A DNA stretch of 64,000 nt from Linderina pennispora (lineage: Eukaryota > Kickxellomycota > Kickxellomycetes > Kickxellales > Kickxellaceae). Made by a program: the position numbers and the translations under genes. The stretch lies in assembly GCF_002104995.1 (NCBI RefSeq), contig NW_024468254.1, positions 1,115,317 to 1,179,316 of the forward strand. Reading direction: 5' to 3'. Below, in pieces: positions 1 to 10,275 of this stretch. Position 1 is the stretch's first letter; each line of letters starts with the position of its first letter. The notes beneath the pieces are model-generated. The model was not told where the DNA came from. It ran no database searches and saw only the letters and a program-made list of their open reading frames with translations.

Positions 1-666
1 GTCACCCGCCGCCGCTATATCCTGCTGACTGGCTGCCTGCGGCGACTGGCTTTCCTCCTGGTGCTGTTGTCGCTGGGTCACGCCCGACGCATAGGTCTCG
101 AGCATGGCCAGAATAAATAGCGAGATGTGGTACGTCAGGCCAATCCGCCCCCTGGTGTCCATGTTGTAGCCGGGCAGCCGCTGGCGCACTTCCGAGTGCA
201 GCGCCAAAAGCGAGTCCAGCATTCCGCGGTTGGCGATGGCAGTGTCGCGCACCAGCCGCCGCCGCTCAATCTCCTGGGATATCGAGTTCACCACCGAGCC
301 GCCGATGACCCGCGCCAGGAGCTCGTTTCGCCGAATCCCCTCTCGCCGACCGGCATTCGGGGTCGTCGGCGATGCCCCCGCTGCCGAGTGGGGTGCTGCT
401 GGCCCTGATGCTGGAGAAGTATCCGCGGGTGCATTGTTCGATTCCGTCGCTTGTGTAGTCCTTGCTGGGGTTGTTGTGTACGGTGAGTACCGGGTCGCTC
501 TCTGCTGGTGCTGCTGCGGCCGTGCGGCCGTGCCTCGCACACTCGACGACTGCGCGCGCGCCGGGGTGTTTGCCCGTGAGGTGTAATCCCGCACTAATCG
601 GCGATTCGGGCGGTCGTCATTGCCATTGCTACCGGGTGCATTCCACCGCGAGTAGGCCTGCCCCAT
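1..666 (-). CDS. Unrecognised protein, N-terminal 222 residues (runs off the window)
   Basis: Reading the minus strand from the ATG at 666 gives 222 codons without a stop to base 1, so the gene is partial at its C-terminus. It begins MGQAYSRWN. Residues about 10-100 are low complexity, rich in Gln, Thr, Pro, Ala and Arg and probably disordered. From about residue 115 the sequence becomes ordered and helical, with an acidic/basic segment around EIERRRLVRD and a hydrophobic helix around YHISLFILAMLE. The Gly at position 2 could allow N-myristoylation, but that is speculation. AT-rich, TATA-like sequence lies 20-60 bases upstream. The next gene on the same strand ends 213 bases upstream. I do not recognise the family; the unbroken frame and the ordered second half make it a real gene. 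Confidence 0.6.
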   Translation of the reverse strand, partial: MGQAYSRWNAPGSNGNDDRPNRRLVRDYTSRANTPARAQSSSVRGTAARPQQHQQRATRYSPYTTTPARTTQATESNNAPADTSPASGPAAPHSAAGASPTTPNAGRREGIRRNELLARVIGGSVVNSISQEIERRRLVRDTAIANRGMLDSLLALHSEVRQRLPGYNMDTRGRIGLTYHISLFILAMLETYASGVTQRQQHQEESQSPQAASQQDIAAAGD

Positions 667-878
667 TGTATGTATAGATAATGGCGCCTCTGGGCGGATA
701 TGTGATATAATGAGAGTGGTGTAAAATACAAGAAAAGAGGGTGGAAAAATATGTGTATTTGAAGAGAAGAAAAAGAAACCAATGCGCTAGAACTTTCTAA
801 CCACCTCGCACAAAGTGATCTGGCTTCTGGGGAAAAAAATTCCGCATCACACAAACTGCCAAGGGTAGAACATCACGT

Positions 879-3278
879 TTATTCAAAAGAAGTGACAACA
901 ACATAGCCGTTGCGGCACCCAACGACCAGCCGCGAGTCGTCCATAGCACTGGCGACATACTTCAGGTCGCGGACACCCTTGCCAATAAGCACCGAGTCGT
1001 CCATGGCGGTGGACTTGCGCAGCGCCCGGTACAGCCTGTTCATGTCGCGCATGACTGCCTGGGCATCGCGCACCTGGCCGCGGTGGTCGACCACATCGAC
1101 CGGGCGCTTGAACCGGCTCTCATAGTGCTTCTGGATATAGTACGGCGCCGAGTTGCTCAGCGCGTCGATGCCGAGATTCGGGTTCTGCACCGCATGGAAC
1201 AGATCGGGGGTGCTCTGCTGCAGGAACTCGACCGCTGACCGCAGGTAATTCACAGAGAATGGGACGCGGCCAAAGTCAGGCACGTCGGTCGCATAGCGGA
1301 TGGCAAACATGGAGCGCATGGCCTTGGCGCTCACTGCGTCCAGGTCGTTCAGATCCACAGGCTCGTCGTTGACCAGCATATGTGACCACCCGGTCTCGTC
1401 CACAAGGTCTCCCTGGCCTTCGCCACCCCCAAACCCGCCCGGCATCTGCAACTCGAGCTCCTCGATGATATCTTTCAGCGCCTCCGCGTGTTCCCTGCTT
1501 GCGGGGCCCAGGTCCGTGCTTGCGTCGACGGGATACAGGCCCAGGCTCACTCCCAGCACAGCGTCGCTGGCGGGGTGCTCCGGATCTTCCACCGGCGGCA
1601 TCTCGCCGCCCCCCAGCTCGCAGATCCGTATAAACCCGTTGGCCTGGTACAGCACTCGCCGGAAATCCAAAGTCGCAATGTTGCCCTCCAGCTCGGCGAA
1701 CCGCGAGTTGATGTTCAGGATATGGTACCGGTCGTTCTGCGGCGTGGTGTTTTGCCGCAGGCTCTGCATCCGCCTGCCGCCCAGTGCCGGTCCGTCGCGG
1801 TCGCCGATGATCTCGCTGTACATGCGCTCCACGTCGCGCTCAGACCGCAGCAGCTGCTTGAGCGTCTCGCGCCGCTCCTCATCGTAGGATTTGGTTGACG
1901 CAGCTGGAGTATGGCCAGCCGCTGACTCACCGCCATCGCCACTGTCTGCGCTGCCAGGGCTGTCAGGTGCCGCCACATTTCCGTCCACTGGTGGATTGCC
2001 CCTGTGGTCCTGTTCGTCCTCGGGACCGCCGATGAGCATCAGCTCCGAGATCGGCGGCAGCCCGTCAATTCCTGGCGGGTACAGCTCGTACTGCCCGAAC
2101 GTGTATTTGCCGTACACACACAAATGCGACATATGCAAAAGCCTCATCGCATACGGCGCGCCCACATTGCCATGATAGATCAACGGGTGCAACGGGGTGT
2201 TCAGTAGCGTGTCGATATCCCTGCGGGCCTTGGAGCGATCCGTCACTACAATGACGCCCGACTCATCGACGCTCAGCATATGGTTGTCATTGTCCAGCAC
2301 AAACACCGCCGTGATCGCATACTGGTGCGCCGTCTGCAGCGCGTCCTCCAGTACCTCGCCGGTCTTGTGGTTCAGTAGCGTGATCTGCGTGCCATGCCCA
2401 ACCACAATAAACTCCATCCAAATATGCAATGACCCGATCCGCACGTCCTCCAGACGGAACTCGCGCAGGTGCTTGCCAGTCTCCAGATCATACACGTCGA
2501 TGATGCCCGCTGCCGACGATGTGATCAGCCGGTTGGTCGACGGGAAGAAGTCAAACAGCTCGGGCCGATGCCGCAACCGCACCACGCGCAGTTTCGGCTG
2601 GCACGGCTTGCCTGCCAGATTCACACACTCCAGGATCACTCCCGCCTCCTTCTCCGACAGGCTGCGCAGCATGCCGTTGCGCTCGTTCTTCTCCAGAACC
2701 TCCCGGTGCTCCTCGGCAAGCTCATTCGCCATATCCCGCAGCTTCTGGTACTGATGGTCCAGATCCCACAGACGCATTGTCTTGCCCATCTCGTGCAAGA
2801 CACACACAATGCCGCCCTTTATCTTCACCACCTTCACCGGGCCCTCCCACTCGTCCCGGATATCCGCGTCAATGCCGTCCATGCCTACCGGCGGCAGATA
2901 CATGCGCATTCGCGGCACCCCGGTCGTCCACCGCTTCTCGCGGTTCATCAGCTTGCTCAGCAAGTGCGGCAGAACCTTGGGCGCCCGAAGCAGCTGCATG
3001 TTGAGGCGCTGCTCGATCCGGACTTCCTGGTCCTCATCCATCTCATCCTTGCTCTTGCCCGGCTCATCCACCTCGTGGTTCTGCTGGTTACCAAAGCGCG
3101 GTCCCCGGAACAGTAGCGGCTCCTGGTCAAAGTGCGATCTTTGAAGCAGCCGCTGGTACAGCACTGCGTGATCGGACACCAGCTTGTACCAGCTGTGGCT
3201 CACCAGCATGCAGCTGTAGATGTCCTCGATGTCCAGGAACTTGCTGACAAGCACCGAGAGATCAAATGGCAGCCTCAT
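879..3278 (-). CDS. F-box protein with degenerate beta-propeller
   Basis: Probable substrate-receptor subunit of an SCF ubiquitin ligase. The frame is open from a TTG at 3296, but the first ATG is at 3278 and gives 799 residues starting MRLPFDLSVLVSKFLD, which is the F-box itself (about residues 1-45, with LVSHSWYKLVSD as its second half). An Asp/Glu-rich linker follows. A WD-like beta-propeller is suggested by IVCVLHEMGKTMRLWDLD near 165-190 and by later blades (LITSSAAGIIDVYDLETGKH, HMLSVDESGVIVVTD, and DSRLVVGCRNGYVVV at the C-terminus). A disordered Gly/Asp/Ser segment at about 430-480 splits the propeller. The stop overlaps a poly(A) signal (AATAAA on the minus strand at 878-883). F-box plus propeller is seen; the ligase role is inferred. 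It matches no single named member such as Cdc4 or Met30. Confidence 0.75.
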   Translation of the reverse strand: MRLPFDLSVLVSKFLDIEDIYSCMLVSHSWYKLVSDHAVLYQRLLQRSHFDQEPLLFRGPRFGNQQNHEVDEPGKSKDEMDEDQEVRIEQRLNMQLLRAPKVLPHLLSKLMNREKRWTTGVPRMRMYLPPVGMDGIDADIRDEWEGPVKVVKIKGGIVCVLHEMGKTMRLWDLDHQYQKLRDMANELAEEHREVLEKNERNGMLRSLSEKEAGVILECVNLAGKPCQPKLRVVRLRHRPELFDFFPSTNRLITSSAAGIIDVYDLETGKHLREFRLEDVRIGSLHIWMEFIVVGHGTQITLLNHKTGEVLEDALQTAHQYAITAVFVLDNDNHMLSVDESGVIVVTDRSKARRDIDTLLNTPLHPLIYHGNVGAPYAMRLLHMSHLCVYGKYTFGQYELYPPGIDGLPPISELMLIGGPEDEQDHRGNPPVDGNVAAPDSPGSADSGDGGESAAGHTPAASTKSYDEERRETLKQLLRSERDVERMYSEIIGDRDGPALGGRRMQSLRQNTTPQNDRYHILNINSRFAELEGNIATLDFRRVLYQANGFIRICELGGGEMPPVEDPEHPASDAVLGVSLGLYPVDASTDLGPASREHAEALKDIIEELELQMPGGFGGGEGQGDLVDETGWSHMLVNDEPVDLNDLDAVSAKAMRSMFAIRYATDVPDFGRVPFSVNYLRSAVEFLQQSTPDLFHAVQNPNLGIDALSNSAPYYIQKHYESRFKRPVDVVDHRGQVRDAQAVMRDMNRLYRALRKSTAMDDSVLIGKGVRDLKYVASAMDDSRLVVGCRNGYVVVTSFE

Positions 3279-3690
3279 AAGCAGGTCCTTTTGCAATTCG
3301 CCCGAAGGCCTATACAGAAGAAGAAAAAAGAAGAGGCGCGTGGTTCAGGGCTGGCCGTGCTTAATCTCTGTGGGCTGCCGAGCCTCTCCCTGCACCGGCG
3401 CGCTTCCTGGAGCGGCCCTCGCTAACTTACCTTTCGTCCGAGCTCATGGTCAAATTCTACAAATGAAAAATAAAAAATAGTATGTAAATTTATTTGGAGA
3501 AAGCAAGCCTGTGAGCTTGCTCAGACCCATCCAGGAATTTTTTTAAAGGCTTGCTCTTCTCAAAAAGCTCATGCACGCCGCGCATCTGCCTGCCCTGCCT
3601 TTCTTCACTCACAGCCACGCGGTAAAATTTGTATTTTTTACTCACTCTTTGTGACTTTTTCTTCAATCTACGTCACCTTAAACCCCTCTA
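3279..3690. promoter_or_regulatory. Divergent promoter between the F-box gene and the mannosidase gene
   Basis: These 412 bases lie between two ATGs pointing away from each other. They contain AT-rich runs (3470-3500, 3625-3660) and a pyrimidine-rich leader just before the mannosidase ATG. No coding frame here looks real. I see no clear operator-like repeat. Confidence 0.5.
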
Positions 3691-5454
3691 ATGCTCACAT
3701 TGTCGCTGCGCCGGCTGCTCGGTGGACGCGGCAAGCAGTTCCTGGCCCTCTCTCTCCTGACTCTGACCCTCCTGACCCTCCTCTACCGTAGCCGCGTAAC
3801 AAAGCCACAGCATGAATGGGACCCGCACACGTTCCCGAGCGCCGAGCACCAAACGCTAGTGCGGCAGCGGCACAGTCGCCCGCCGGTATTCGGCGACCAC
3901 CCAGCACCCGACTGGTCCGCCACAGCCGCCCAGCAGCTGGAGCTCAACCAGGTGATACAAAGCGCGCTGCGCACAGGCCACCCAACCGACGACAGCATGT
4001 TGTGGGTGTCGCGGCGGAACAGCGTGGTCAGCGCGGCAAAGAATGCCTGGGATGCCTATGTCCGCGATGCCTTTGGCAGCGACGAGTATCACCCAATGTC
4101 GCATAAGGGCAGCAACATGACGGTGGGCGGCTTCGGATACCATATCGCGGATACCCTGGACACGCTGCTTTTAATGGGCTTGAAGGACGAGTACAAGCGC
4201 GGGCGCGACTTTTTGGTAAACAACATCAGCTTCAACCAGTCCGGCGCTGTGTCGCTGTTTGAAACCACGATTCGCGTCCTTGGCGGGCTCCTGTCGGCCT
4301 ACCACCATTCAGGTGAAAACGACGCGCAGCTGCTGGAAATGGCCAGAGACCTGGGAGAGAGGCTGGCGAGATCATTCGCCACCGACACGGGCATCCCGCC
4401 TGAAACCGCGTTCCTGCAGCAGGTAGGTAAGCCGCACGCAGGTCTGTCGAGCACGGCCGAAGTAGCCACTCTGCAGCTCGAGTACCGCTATCTGGCCAAG
4501 CTCACCAACAGCATGGACAAGTTCCGGGCGCCGGTCGACCGCATCATGTCTGTCATCTTCAAGGCGCCCAAGTACGACCACCTTGTGCCAATCTACATCA
4601 ACGGCGTCACTGGGAACTTTACTGGCGACGACATCCGCCTTGGCTCACGCGGCGACAGCTACTACGAATACCTGCTGAAGCAGCACCTGCAGACCCGCCA
4701 GACCGAGAACGAGTTCAGACGCGAGTACGACAGCGCGATCGAGGGCGTGAAAAAGTACCTGGTCGACACGACTCCCAACCAGAAGCTGACGTTCATTGGC
4801 GAACTGACCAACCTCAAGCACGGCCCGCTGTTCAGCCCCAAGATGGACCACCTCGTGTGTTTCATGGGCGGCAACCTTGCACTGGGCGCTACGAGCGGCC
4901 ATTCGCTTGCTAATCTGCCGCCGCAGTCCCTCAGTGCGCGCGACCGCGAGGATCTGATCCTGGCCCGCGAGCTGACAGAGACCTGCGCCCACATGTATTT
5001 CGACACCCAGTCAGGGCTAGCCCCCGAAATTGCCTACTTCAGATGGACTGACCGCCGTACCAACAAGGAAAAGGCGTTCGACAAGGACGACCAGCTGACA
5101 CTGCCCGATGGCGATATCCTGGTGCACGCACCGGACCGTCACAATTTGCTTCGGCCAGAGACGGTCGAGTCGCTGTTTATCCTGTGGCGGATCACAAGGG
5201 AGCAAAAGTGGCGAGACTATGGTTGGCGCATCTTCCTGGCCTTCGAAAAGTGGGCAAAGTACAAGGAGGGCGGGTACACGTCCTTGCACGATGTCACAGT
5301 GGTTCCGCCACCGCGCGAAGACAAGATGGAGACGTTCTTCATGTCGGAGACACTAAAGTATCTGTACTTGCTTTTCAGCGACGACTCGGTGGTCCCACTG
5401 ACTCACTACGTGTTCAACACCGAGGCGCACCCGCTACCCGTCTTTACATGGTAA
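3691..5454 (+). CDS. Class I alpha-1,2-mannosidase (GH47), ER/Golgi type II membrane protein
   Basis: Trims alpha-1,2-linked mannose from N-glycans in the ER or early Golgi, calcium-dependent. The 587 residues start with a short cytosolic basic segment and one membrane anchor (about 13-32), the type II topology of the family. A stem of about 75 residues precedes the GH47 (alpha/alpha)7 barrel. Visible family motifs are IADTLDTLLLMGL (about 151-163), FETTIRVLGGLLSAYH, APEIAYFRW, HNLLRPETVESLFILWR (from about 484) and the terminal FNTEAHP (about 575-581), whose Thr binds calcium in known structures. The conserved disulphide pair is present (Cys about 390 and about 432). The gene is intronless and ends 30 bases from the stop of the convergent gene. 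ER and Golgi members cannot be separated by eye; MNS1-like is likely. Confidence 0.93.
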   Translation: MLTLSLRRLLGGRGKQFLALSLLTLTLLTLLYRSRVTKPQHEWDPHTFPSAEHQTLVRQRHSRPPVFGDHPAPDWSATAAQQLELNQVIQSALRTGHPTDDSMLWVSRRNSVVSAAKNAWDAYVRDAFGSDEYHPMSHKGSNMTVGGFGYHIADTLDTLLLMGLKDEYKRGRDFLVNNISFNQSGAVSLFETTIRVLGGLLSAYHHSGENDAQLLEMARDLGERLARSFATDTGIPPETAFLQQVGKPHAGLSSTAEVATLQLEYRYLAKLTNSMDKFRAPVDRIMSVIFKAPKYDHLVPIYINGVTGNFTGDDIRLGSRGDSYYEYLLKQHLQTRQTENEFRREYDSAIEGVKKYLVDTTPNQKLTFIGELTNLKHGPLFSPKMDHLVCFMGGNLALGATSGHSLANLPPQSLSARDREDLILARELTETCAHMYFDTQSGLAPEIAYFRWTDRRTNKEKAFDKDDQLTLPDGDILVHAPDRHNLLRPETVESLFILWRITREQKWRDYGWRIFLAFEKWAKYKEGGYTSLHDVTVVPPPREDKMETFFMSETLKYLYLLFSDDSVVPLTHYVFNTEAHPLPVFTW

Positions 5455-5484
5455 TTTATAAAGCCTAGTAAAACACCACATATA

Positions 5485-8400
5485 TCAAGCCTTGTTGACC
5501 TCGTTGTTTTGCTCCAGGCGCCACAGCCTCCACCGATCGTGGTCGATCAGCGCCTGCATGCATCCCCACTCCATTATCTTCTTGCGCAGCCAGATCAGAC
5601 TCACAGGCTTGGTCAAAAAGTCGTTGCACCCAGCCGCCAGTGCCTCACTTCTATCGCTCTGCAGTGACGACGCTGTCAATGCCACAATAATGACCGGCGA
5701 CCGGATTCCTCCCGGCGTCAGTGCTCCTGATGATAGCGGCTGGCCACCCGCCACCTCGCGCATCAGTGCTGCAACCGGCGCCAGCCTCGGCGCCCCGCTC
5801 TCCTTCTCGCTCGAACGCAGCGATTCGGGGAACATGGCGATCTGGCTCGCACCGCTGCTGCTTCCGCCAGGCTGGTCTGGCGACAGCATCCCATCGCTGG
5901 AGTGCTGATCGTCGGTCCCAGTCACATGTGGCGATGCTTGCCTGATCTTGACCTGCGGCATCACCAGGCTCGACGTGCTGCTGGTATGGCTGGAGCGGCT
6001 GAGCTTGGCCTTCTTCAGACTGGCTATGGACCGGTTCTTGCGCACGGCCTCGGGTGTCGGTGGTGCAGGCGGCAGCAATGGCACAGCGCGCATAAGCCCA
6101 TTCGCGTACAGATACGGCGAATTGCGTTCAGAAACCGCCTTGCGTGCATGCGCAGGCGCCCAGCGGATATGGCGCTCAGACATCGAGTAGCTGCCACCCA
6201 TCATCCACACACCAATACGCTTGGAGCGCTCCAAGCTGCGGATACGCTTTGTGGCCGTAATGCCGTCCATGATGGGCATGCGGATGTCCATAAATACAAT
6301 GTGGTATGGTCCACGCCCAGCGATCATCGGCATGCGACCCAGCGACCCTAGCTCCTCGGCTGCTGTCGTCCACATCCGGATCGCCTCCTCACCGTTCGAT
6401 GCCACGTCGTACGAAACATTCATGTGCCGCAGGAACCGCTCCATGATCCCACGGTTAATCAGGTTATCTTCAACCAGCAGCACACGGATTGGCGGCGACA
6501 CCTGCGATCCCAGCTCATTGAACAGCCCCAGCTTTGCATGCTCGGCGTGCCTGCCCTTGCCCTTTCCTTTGCCCTTATCCTTGTCCTTGTCCTTGTCCAT
6601 GGCCTGAGGCGGTAGCGTCAGCGACTTGTATGCCTTAGGCCCAGTCAGACGCTTCAATGCCACCTCACTGTCGTCAATTTCAGAGCCGTGGACGCTTTCA
6701 CCCTTCTCAGACTTTTTAGCCGCTGCCTCTGCTGCCTTCATGCTGGCACGCTGCAGCCGCGCACGCAGCTTGCTCTTGCGGTCCTGTGCCGCCGCCGAGC
6801 CACCAGCCTTTGCCGGAGGGACGTTAGCAGGTGCTGTGCTCACCGCCGCCGGTTTGCCGGCAGCCTCTGCCTCAGAAGCAGGTACCGTGCTCTTCTCCAC
6901 TTCGCCCTTCTTCTCGCCACCCAGACTGTCACCTACTGGTGGCAGCTTGGGCAATGGCTTCGACTGGTCAATCGATGCCCGGGACGGGATCCGCAGCAAA
7001 TCTGACTTGGCTGGTGTCGGCGGGGGCACCAGCTCCTTCTCATCGGGCTCCTTGCTCGGCGTACGCAAGAGCGGCGACACTAGGCCGCCGCTCTCCTTCA
7101 GCTCCCTCAGCTTGCTCTTGGCGCGGTTAAACATCGCCAGCTTCTGCCGCAGCTTCGACCGTGCCCTCGATAGCCCTTTCTCTGCGCTTACCGAATCGGG
7201 CGCCAAAGTACTGCTGGCGTCGTCACCAGCGCTGATTGACCGTGCCACCATGCTGTCAGCGTCAGCCTGGACCTCCTCAGTCTCCTTGGCCACCTTTGGT
7301 ACTGCTGGCTCGACATTCACCTCGGGCACGCTCTCCCCCTTTGATTCGCTGCCTGTGGCAAACGACTGTACGTCAGACTCTTCCAGGGACTGAGACAGCG
7401 AGACCGGCCGGCGATCCGAAGTGTCAGCCGAGCTAATTGTGTGCAAGTCAGCACTAGTATTTGTCTGCACCGATGCAACGCTGTGCCGCATCGACTCTGG
7501 CATGTTCGGATCAAACTGGATCAGTGGACTAATCGGCGAGGCAGCATCGTCGGATTCTGAGCATGCCACACTAATGCTGGCCGGCCGGTCTTTGATCCGC
7601 CTCAAGGCCTGTTGCTTGTTTGCGCTCCCAATATCGAGCGCCAGCCCTCCTTTACTGTCCTGAACCGCCAGATTCGCAATCATCTGCGCCATCGTGCTCG
7701 AGGTTGATACCCGATCGATGCCTCCAGGTACCTGCTCGTCCGGCGAATCATCGGCCGCACTATTGCCACCACCAGCATTAGCCGTGTCAGCGTCGGTTTG
7801 AGCCTTGGCTGTGGTATCCGCACTAGCAGGGGGAATACTCAGGCCACCCATCGTCGATAGATCGATCGTGGTGGGAATGATTGGCGACACATCCGGGTTT
7901 CCGCTGTCTTCGACTGGCATTGACGCTGTGCGCTCTGGAAGCACAGGGATTTCCGGTGACTCTGACATTGTGCGCAGGCTCTTGTACATGATGTCGCTTC
8001 CCGCACTCTTTGGTGTGCCGGCGTCCTCATCATGGCGCGGCCGCATTGCCTGCGGCTGGCTGATCTGCATGTGGTACTCTGACTGGTGCCGCTGGTGGTT
8101 GCGTGATACCTGCTGCTGCTGCTGCTGTTGCTGGTGGTTGTGATAGTGCTGCTTCTGGAGCAACTGCTTGTCCAGCGCAGCCATATTGGGAGAGAATATC
8201 TGCGATACCGTCGGCACCATGGCCGAGTGCACACTTCCTGACGGACTGTTACCAAGCCGTGCCAGGTTGTGTCTCTCCAGCCGATGTGACTCCCATGCCA
8301 TGCGCAGGCTGCCCAGCAGCCGCCCCTCACTGACAGGCTTTGGAACAATTTTGATAATTGGCGGTGGCAGTGGGTGCGGAACAGCCTCCAGCTCATGCAC

Positions 8401-10275
8401 ATACTCCCGGTACTTGATCACACGCGAAATAGGCACAAACACGATTATAGCCAAGGTGGCAGTGAAAAGTGCTCCGCGCCGTCTGAAGCTGCTCGCTGGC
8501 GAGCGCATCTCGGGGATTTCTGGCATGTTTTCGTCAAACGGACTGCCGCGTGCCGACTTGGCTGACGACGTAAATGTCAGTGTGCCGCGTAGCGCCTCGA
8601 ACTCTGACTTTAGCGCATCCATGTCGTCGTCGATCAGCACATATGCTGGCGGCTTCTGTGCTACGGGGTGCTTGATTGAACCAGGAGTGGTTGGCAGCCG
8701 GATCGGGAAGCCCATCGCCAGTCGGTCTACCTGGCAGCCTGCTGTGTTCGTCAAGTACTGCTCGAGAGCATTGAGGAACAGTATCGACTCCTCGATGTGT
8801 GTACTCTCTCCTGGCTGCAACGCACCCGCATCGGGTTTGCTGGCTGCACGGCTCGGTAACTTCATGGCATGGGTAGGTGTGCGGAGAATTATACGGGCGC
8901 TATGCAGCATGTTACGGAACTCGGGCAGTGATGGGGAATAGCCAAGCGGGGCATCAAGCACCAGCCGGCTGTTGACCTCGACCAAGGGCACGGCGAGCTG
9001 AAGCTGGTCCTGTCTTTGCGACTGATCGCCATTGCTTGGCTCCAAAGCTGCAGACGTGCGAGGACCAAGCGCGTTATGCAACACTGTTCGCACAAATAGC
9101 CAGTCACTATCGGCACCCTTCTGATAAGCCTCCGACGGCAGAATGGCTCGAACCGAGTGCCCCGAGATCGTCTGACCGCCAAACTCACGAGCCTTTTCTG
9201 CGCGCTCTGTCACCAGCCACCGAGTCTCGCAGTCTAATTTACCTGGATACACATACTGCGTCAGCGCCCGAATCTCATCCAGCTCAAAATCTGCCCATCG
9301 GCGCTTCCCGCCGCTGGCCACCAAACGAGACCGTCGGCACGTCACATACACAGCTGCCTGGCCGCTAGCTGTTGAGCGCAATGTAAGCCTCACCACATCA
9401 CCCTTCTGCAGGTAGTGCTCAAGCAGTATAGACGCAGTCTCCAGAAGCACATGGCGTGCAGGGACAATTGACTGCGCCGACAGCAAACAGCCACCGTACT
9501 CAACAATCTTCTCGGAGTCGACTTTCTCAAACACCACGTTGACCATTTCCTGTACCGGCCCTGCCACGCCGGGAAGAGAGAACGAGATGGACACACCCAG
9601 TTCGTCTGCACGCGCAGCCAACGTATCAGCCATGCCCTGCACAAAAATAAGCGGATCGCAGGCGCAGTCCTTGCCATGCTCGTCATCATCCTCCACCAGG
9701 TCGCTGGGTGCGTGCCACGACGGTAATTCGCCTGGTGGCGCCATTGCAAAGGCCCTTGTCATCGCTGACGATTTCAGCACGTGGTCTAGAACAAACACAG
9801 CGCTATTGACACTGGCCATGGGCGCTACAGCATTGTTATACTGGGTTGTCTCCTCAAACATCTCGCAGACCATTTCCCGCCGCCCACTTGCCAGCCGCAA
9901 ATGCGCCCGCAAGAGTCGCCCGAACCGCTCACGCTCTGCCCGAATACTCGCAGGCAGTACGCTGGCCACACGCGTTCGCCCTGCATCGGCATTCCATGCG
10001 ACCAGCGCCAGTGCTCCGAAAAACGCCAATGCACGTAATCGCCTGTTACAGTTTAGCGTCAGCAGCAGTAGCGTGTGTGCAAAGTGCTCTGCCATTGCTC
10101 GCCGCCGCTCTACTGACGGTATCTCGCCCAGAACTCTGTGTGCTGCCATTAGCGACACTGCGACTATGCGCAATCCTTCATCGGCAGGTTTGCGCGCCAG
10201 CTGTGCCTGCAGCACTGTGTAGAGCTCCGACGGTGCACGCGCGTCTGTCTGACCTTTGTTTTGTGTGTGAGACAT
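5485..10275 (-). CDS. SSK1: SSK1/Mcs4-type response regulator, very long
   Basis: Response regulator that in fungi receives phosphate from a phosphotransfer protein and controls the MAPKKK of the osmotic/oxidative stress pathway. The receiver domain is at the C-terminus of 1596 residues. IRVLLVEDNLINRG starts near 1262, the phosphoacceptor Asp lies in FMDIRMPIMDG (about 1330), and the family-specific end has VIIVALTASSLQSDR, GCNDFLTKP (Lys about 1556) and WGCMQALID. A disordered, Ser-rich insertion of roughly 140 residues separates the two halves of the receiver, as in other SSK1 proteins. The first 1200 residues hold a structured N-terminal part (about 1-420), then low-complexity Ser/Pro/Ala regions with a polyglutamine run (about 8111-8145) and basic/acidic linkers. 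A single frame with no visible intron. About three times the length of yeast Mcs4. Confidence 0.92.
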   Translation of the reverse strand: MSHTQNKGQTDARAPSELYTVLQAQLARKPADEGLRIVAVSLMAAHRVLGEIPSVERRRAMAEHFAHTLLLLTLNCNRRLRALAFFGALALVAWNADAGRTRVASVLPASIRAERERFGRLLRAHLRLASGRREMVCEMFEETTQYNNAVAPMASVNSAVFVLDHVLKSSAMTRAFAMAPPGELPSWHAPSDLVEDDDEHGKDCACDPLIFVQGMADTLAARADELGVSISFSLPGVAGPVQEMVNVVFEKVDSEKIVEYGGCLLSAQSIVPARHVLLETASILLEHYLQKGDVVRLTLRSTASGQAAVYVTCRRSRLVASGGKRRWADFELDEIRALTQYVYPGKLDCETRWLVTERAEKAREFGGQTISGHSVRAILPSEAYQKGADSDWLFVRTVLHNALGPRTSAALEPSNGDQSQRQDQLQLAVPLVEVNSRLVLDAPLGYSPSLPEFRNMLHSARIILRTPTHAMKLPSRAASKPDAGALQPGESTHIEESILFLNALEQYLTNTAGCQVDRLAMGFPIRLPTTPGSIKHPVAQKPPAYVLIDDDMDALKSEFEALRGTLTFTSSAKSARGSPFDENMPEIPEMRSPASSFRRRGALFTATLAIIVFVPISRVIKYREYVHELEAVPHPLPPPIIKIVPKPVSEGRLLGSLRMAWESHRLERHNLARLGNSPSGSVHSAMVPTVSQIFSPNMAALDKQLLQKQHYHNHQQQQQQQQVSRNHQRHQSEYHMQISQPQAMRPRHDEDAGTPKSAGSDIMYKSLRTMSESPEIPVLPERTASMPVEDSGNPDVSPIIPTTIDLSTMGGLSIPPASADTTAKAQTDADTANAGGGNSAADDSPDEQVPGGIDRVSTSSTMAQMIANLAVQDSKGGLALDIGSANKQQALRRIKDRPASISVACSESDDAASPISPLIQFDPNMPESMRHSVASVQTNTSADLHTISSADTSDRRPVSLSQSLEESDVQSFATGSESKGESVPEVNVEPAVPKVAKETEEVQADADSMVARSISAGDDASSTLAPDSVSAEKGLSRARSKLRQKLAMFNRAKSKLRELKESGGLVSPLLRTPSKEPDEKELVPPPTPAKSDLLRIPSRASIDQSKPLPKLPPVGDSLGGEKKGEVEKSTVPASEAEAAGKPAAVSTAPANVPPAKAGGSAAAQDRKSKLRARLQRASMKAAEAAAKKSEKGESVHGSEIDDSEVALKRLTGPKAYKSLTLPPQAMDKDKDKDKGKGKGKGRHAEHAKLGLFNELGSQVSPPIRVLLVEDNLINRGIMERFLRHMNVSYDVASNGEEAIRMWTTAAEELGSLGRMPMIAGRGPYHIVFMDIRMPIMDGITATKRIRSLERSKRIGVWMMGGSYSMSERHIRWAPAHARKAVSERNSPYLYANGLMRAVPLLPPAPPTPEAVRKNRSIASLKKAKLSRSSHTSSTSSLVMPQVKIRQASPHVTGTDDQHSSDGMLSPDQPGGSSSGASQIAMFPESLRSSEKESGAPRLAPVAALMREVAGGQPLSSGALTPGGIRSPVIIVALTASSLQSDRSEALAAGCNDFLTKPVSLIWLRKKIMEWGCMQALIDHDRWRLWRLEQNNEVNKA

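Noticed and set aside
1300..3144. Several 180-215 codon plus-strand frames opposite the F-box gene
   Set aside because: Shadows in a high-GC coding region; no motif and no fitting start.
8100..8160. CAG/CTG-type run as a separate microsatellite locus
   Set aside because: It is a polyglutamine tract within the SSK1-type gene, noted there.
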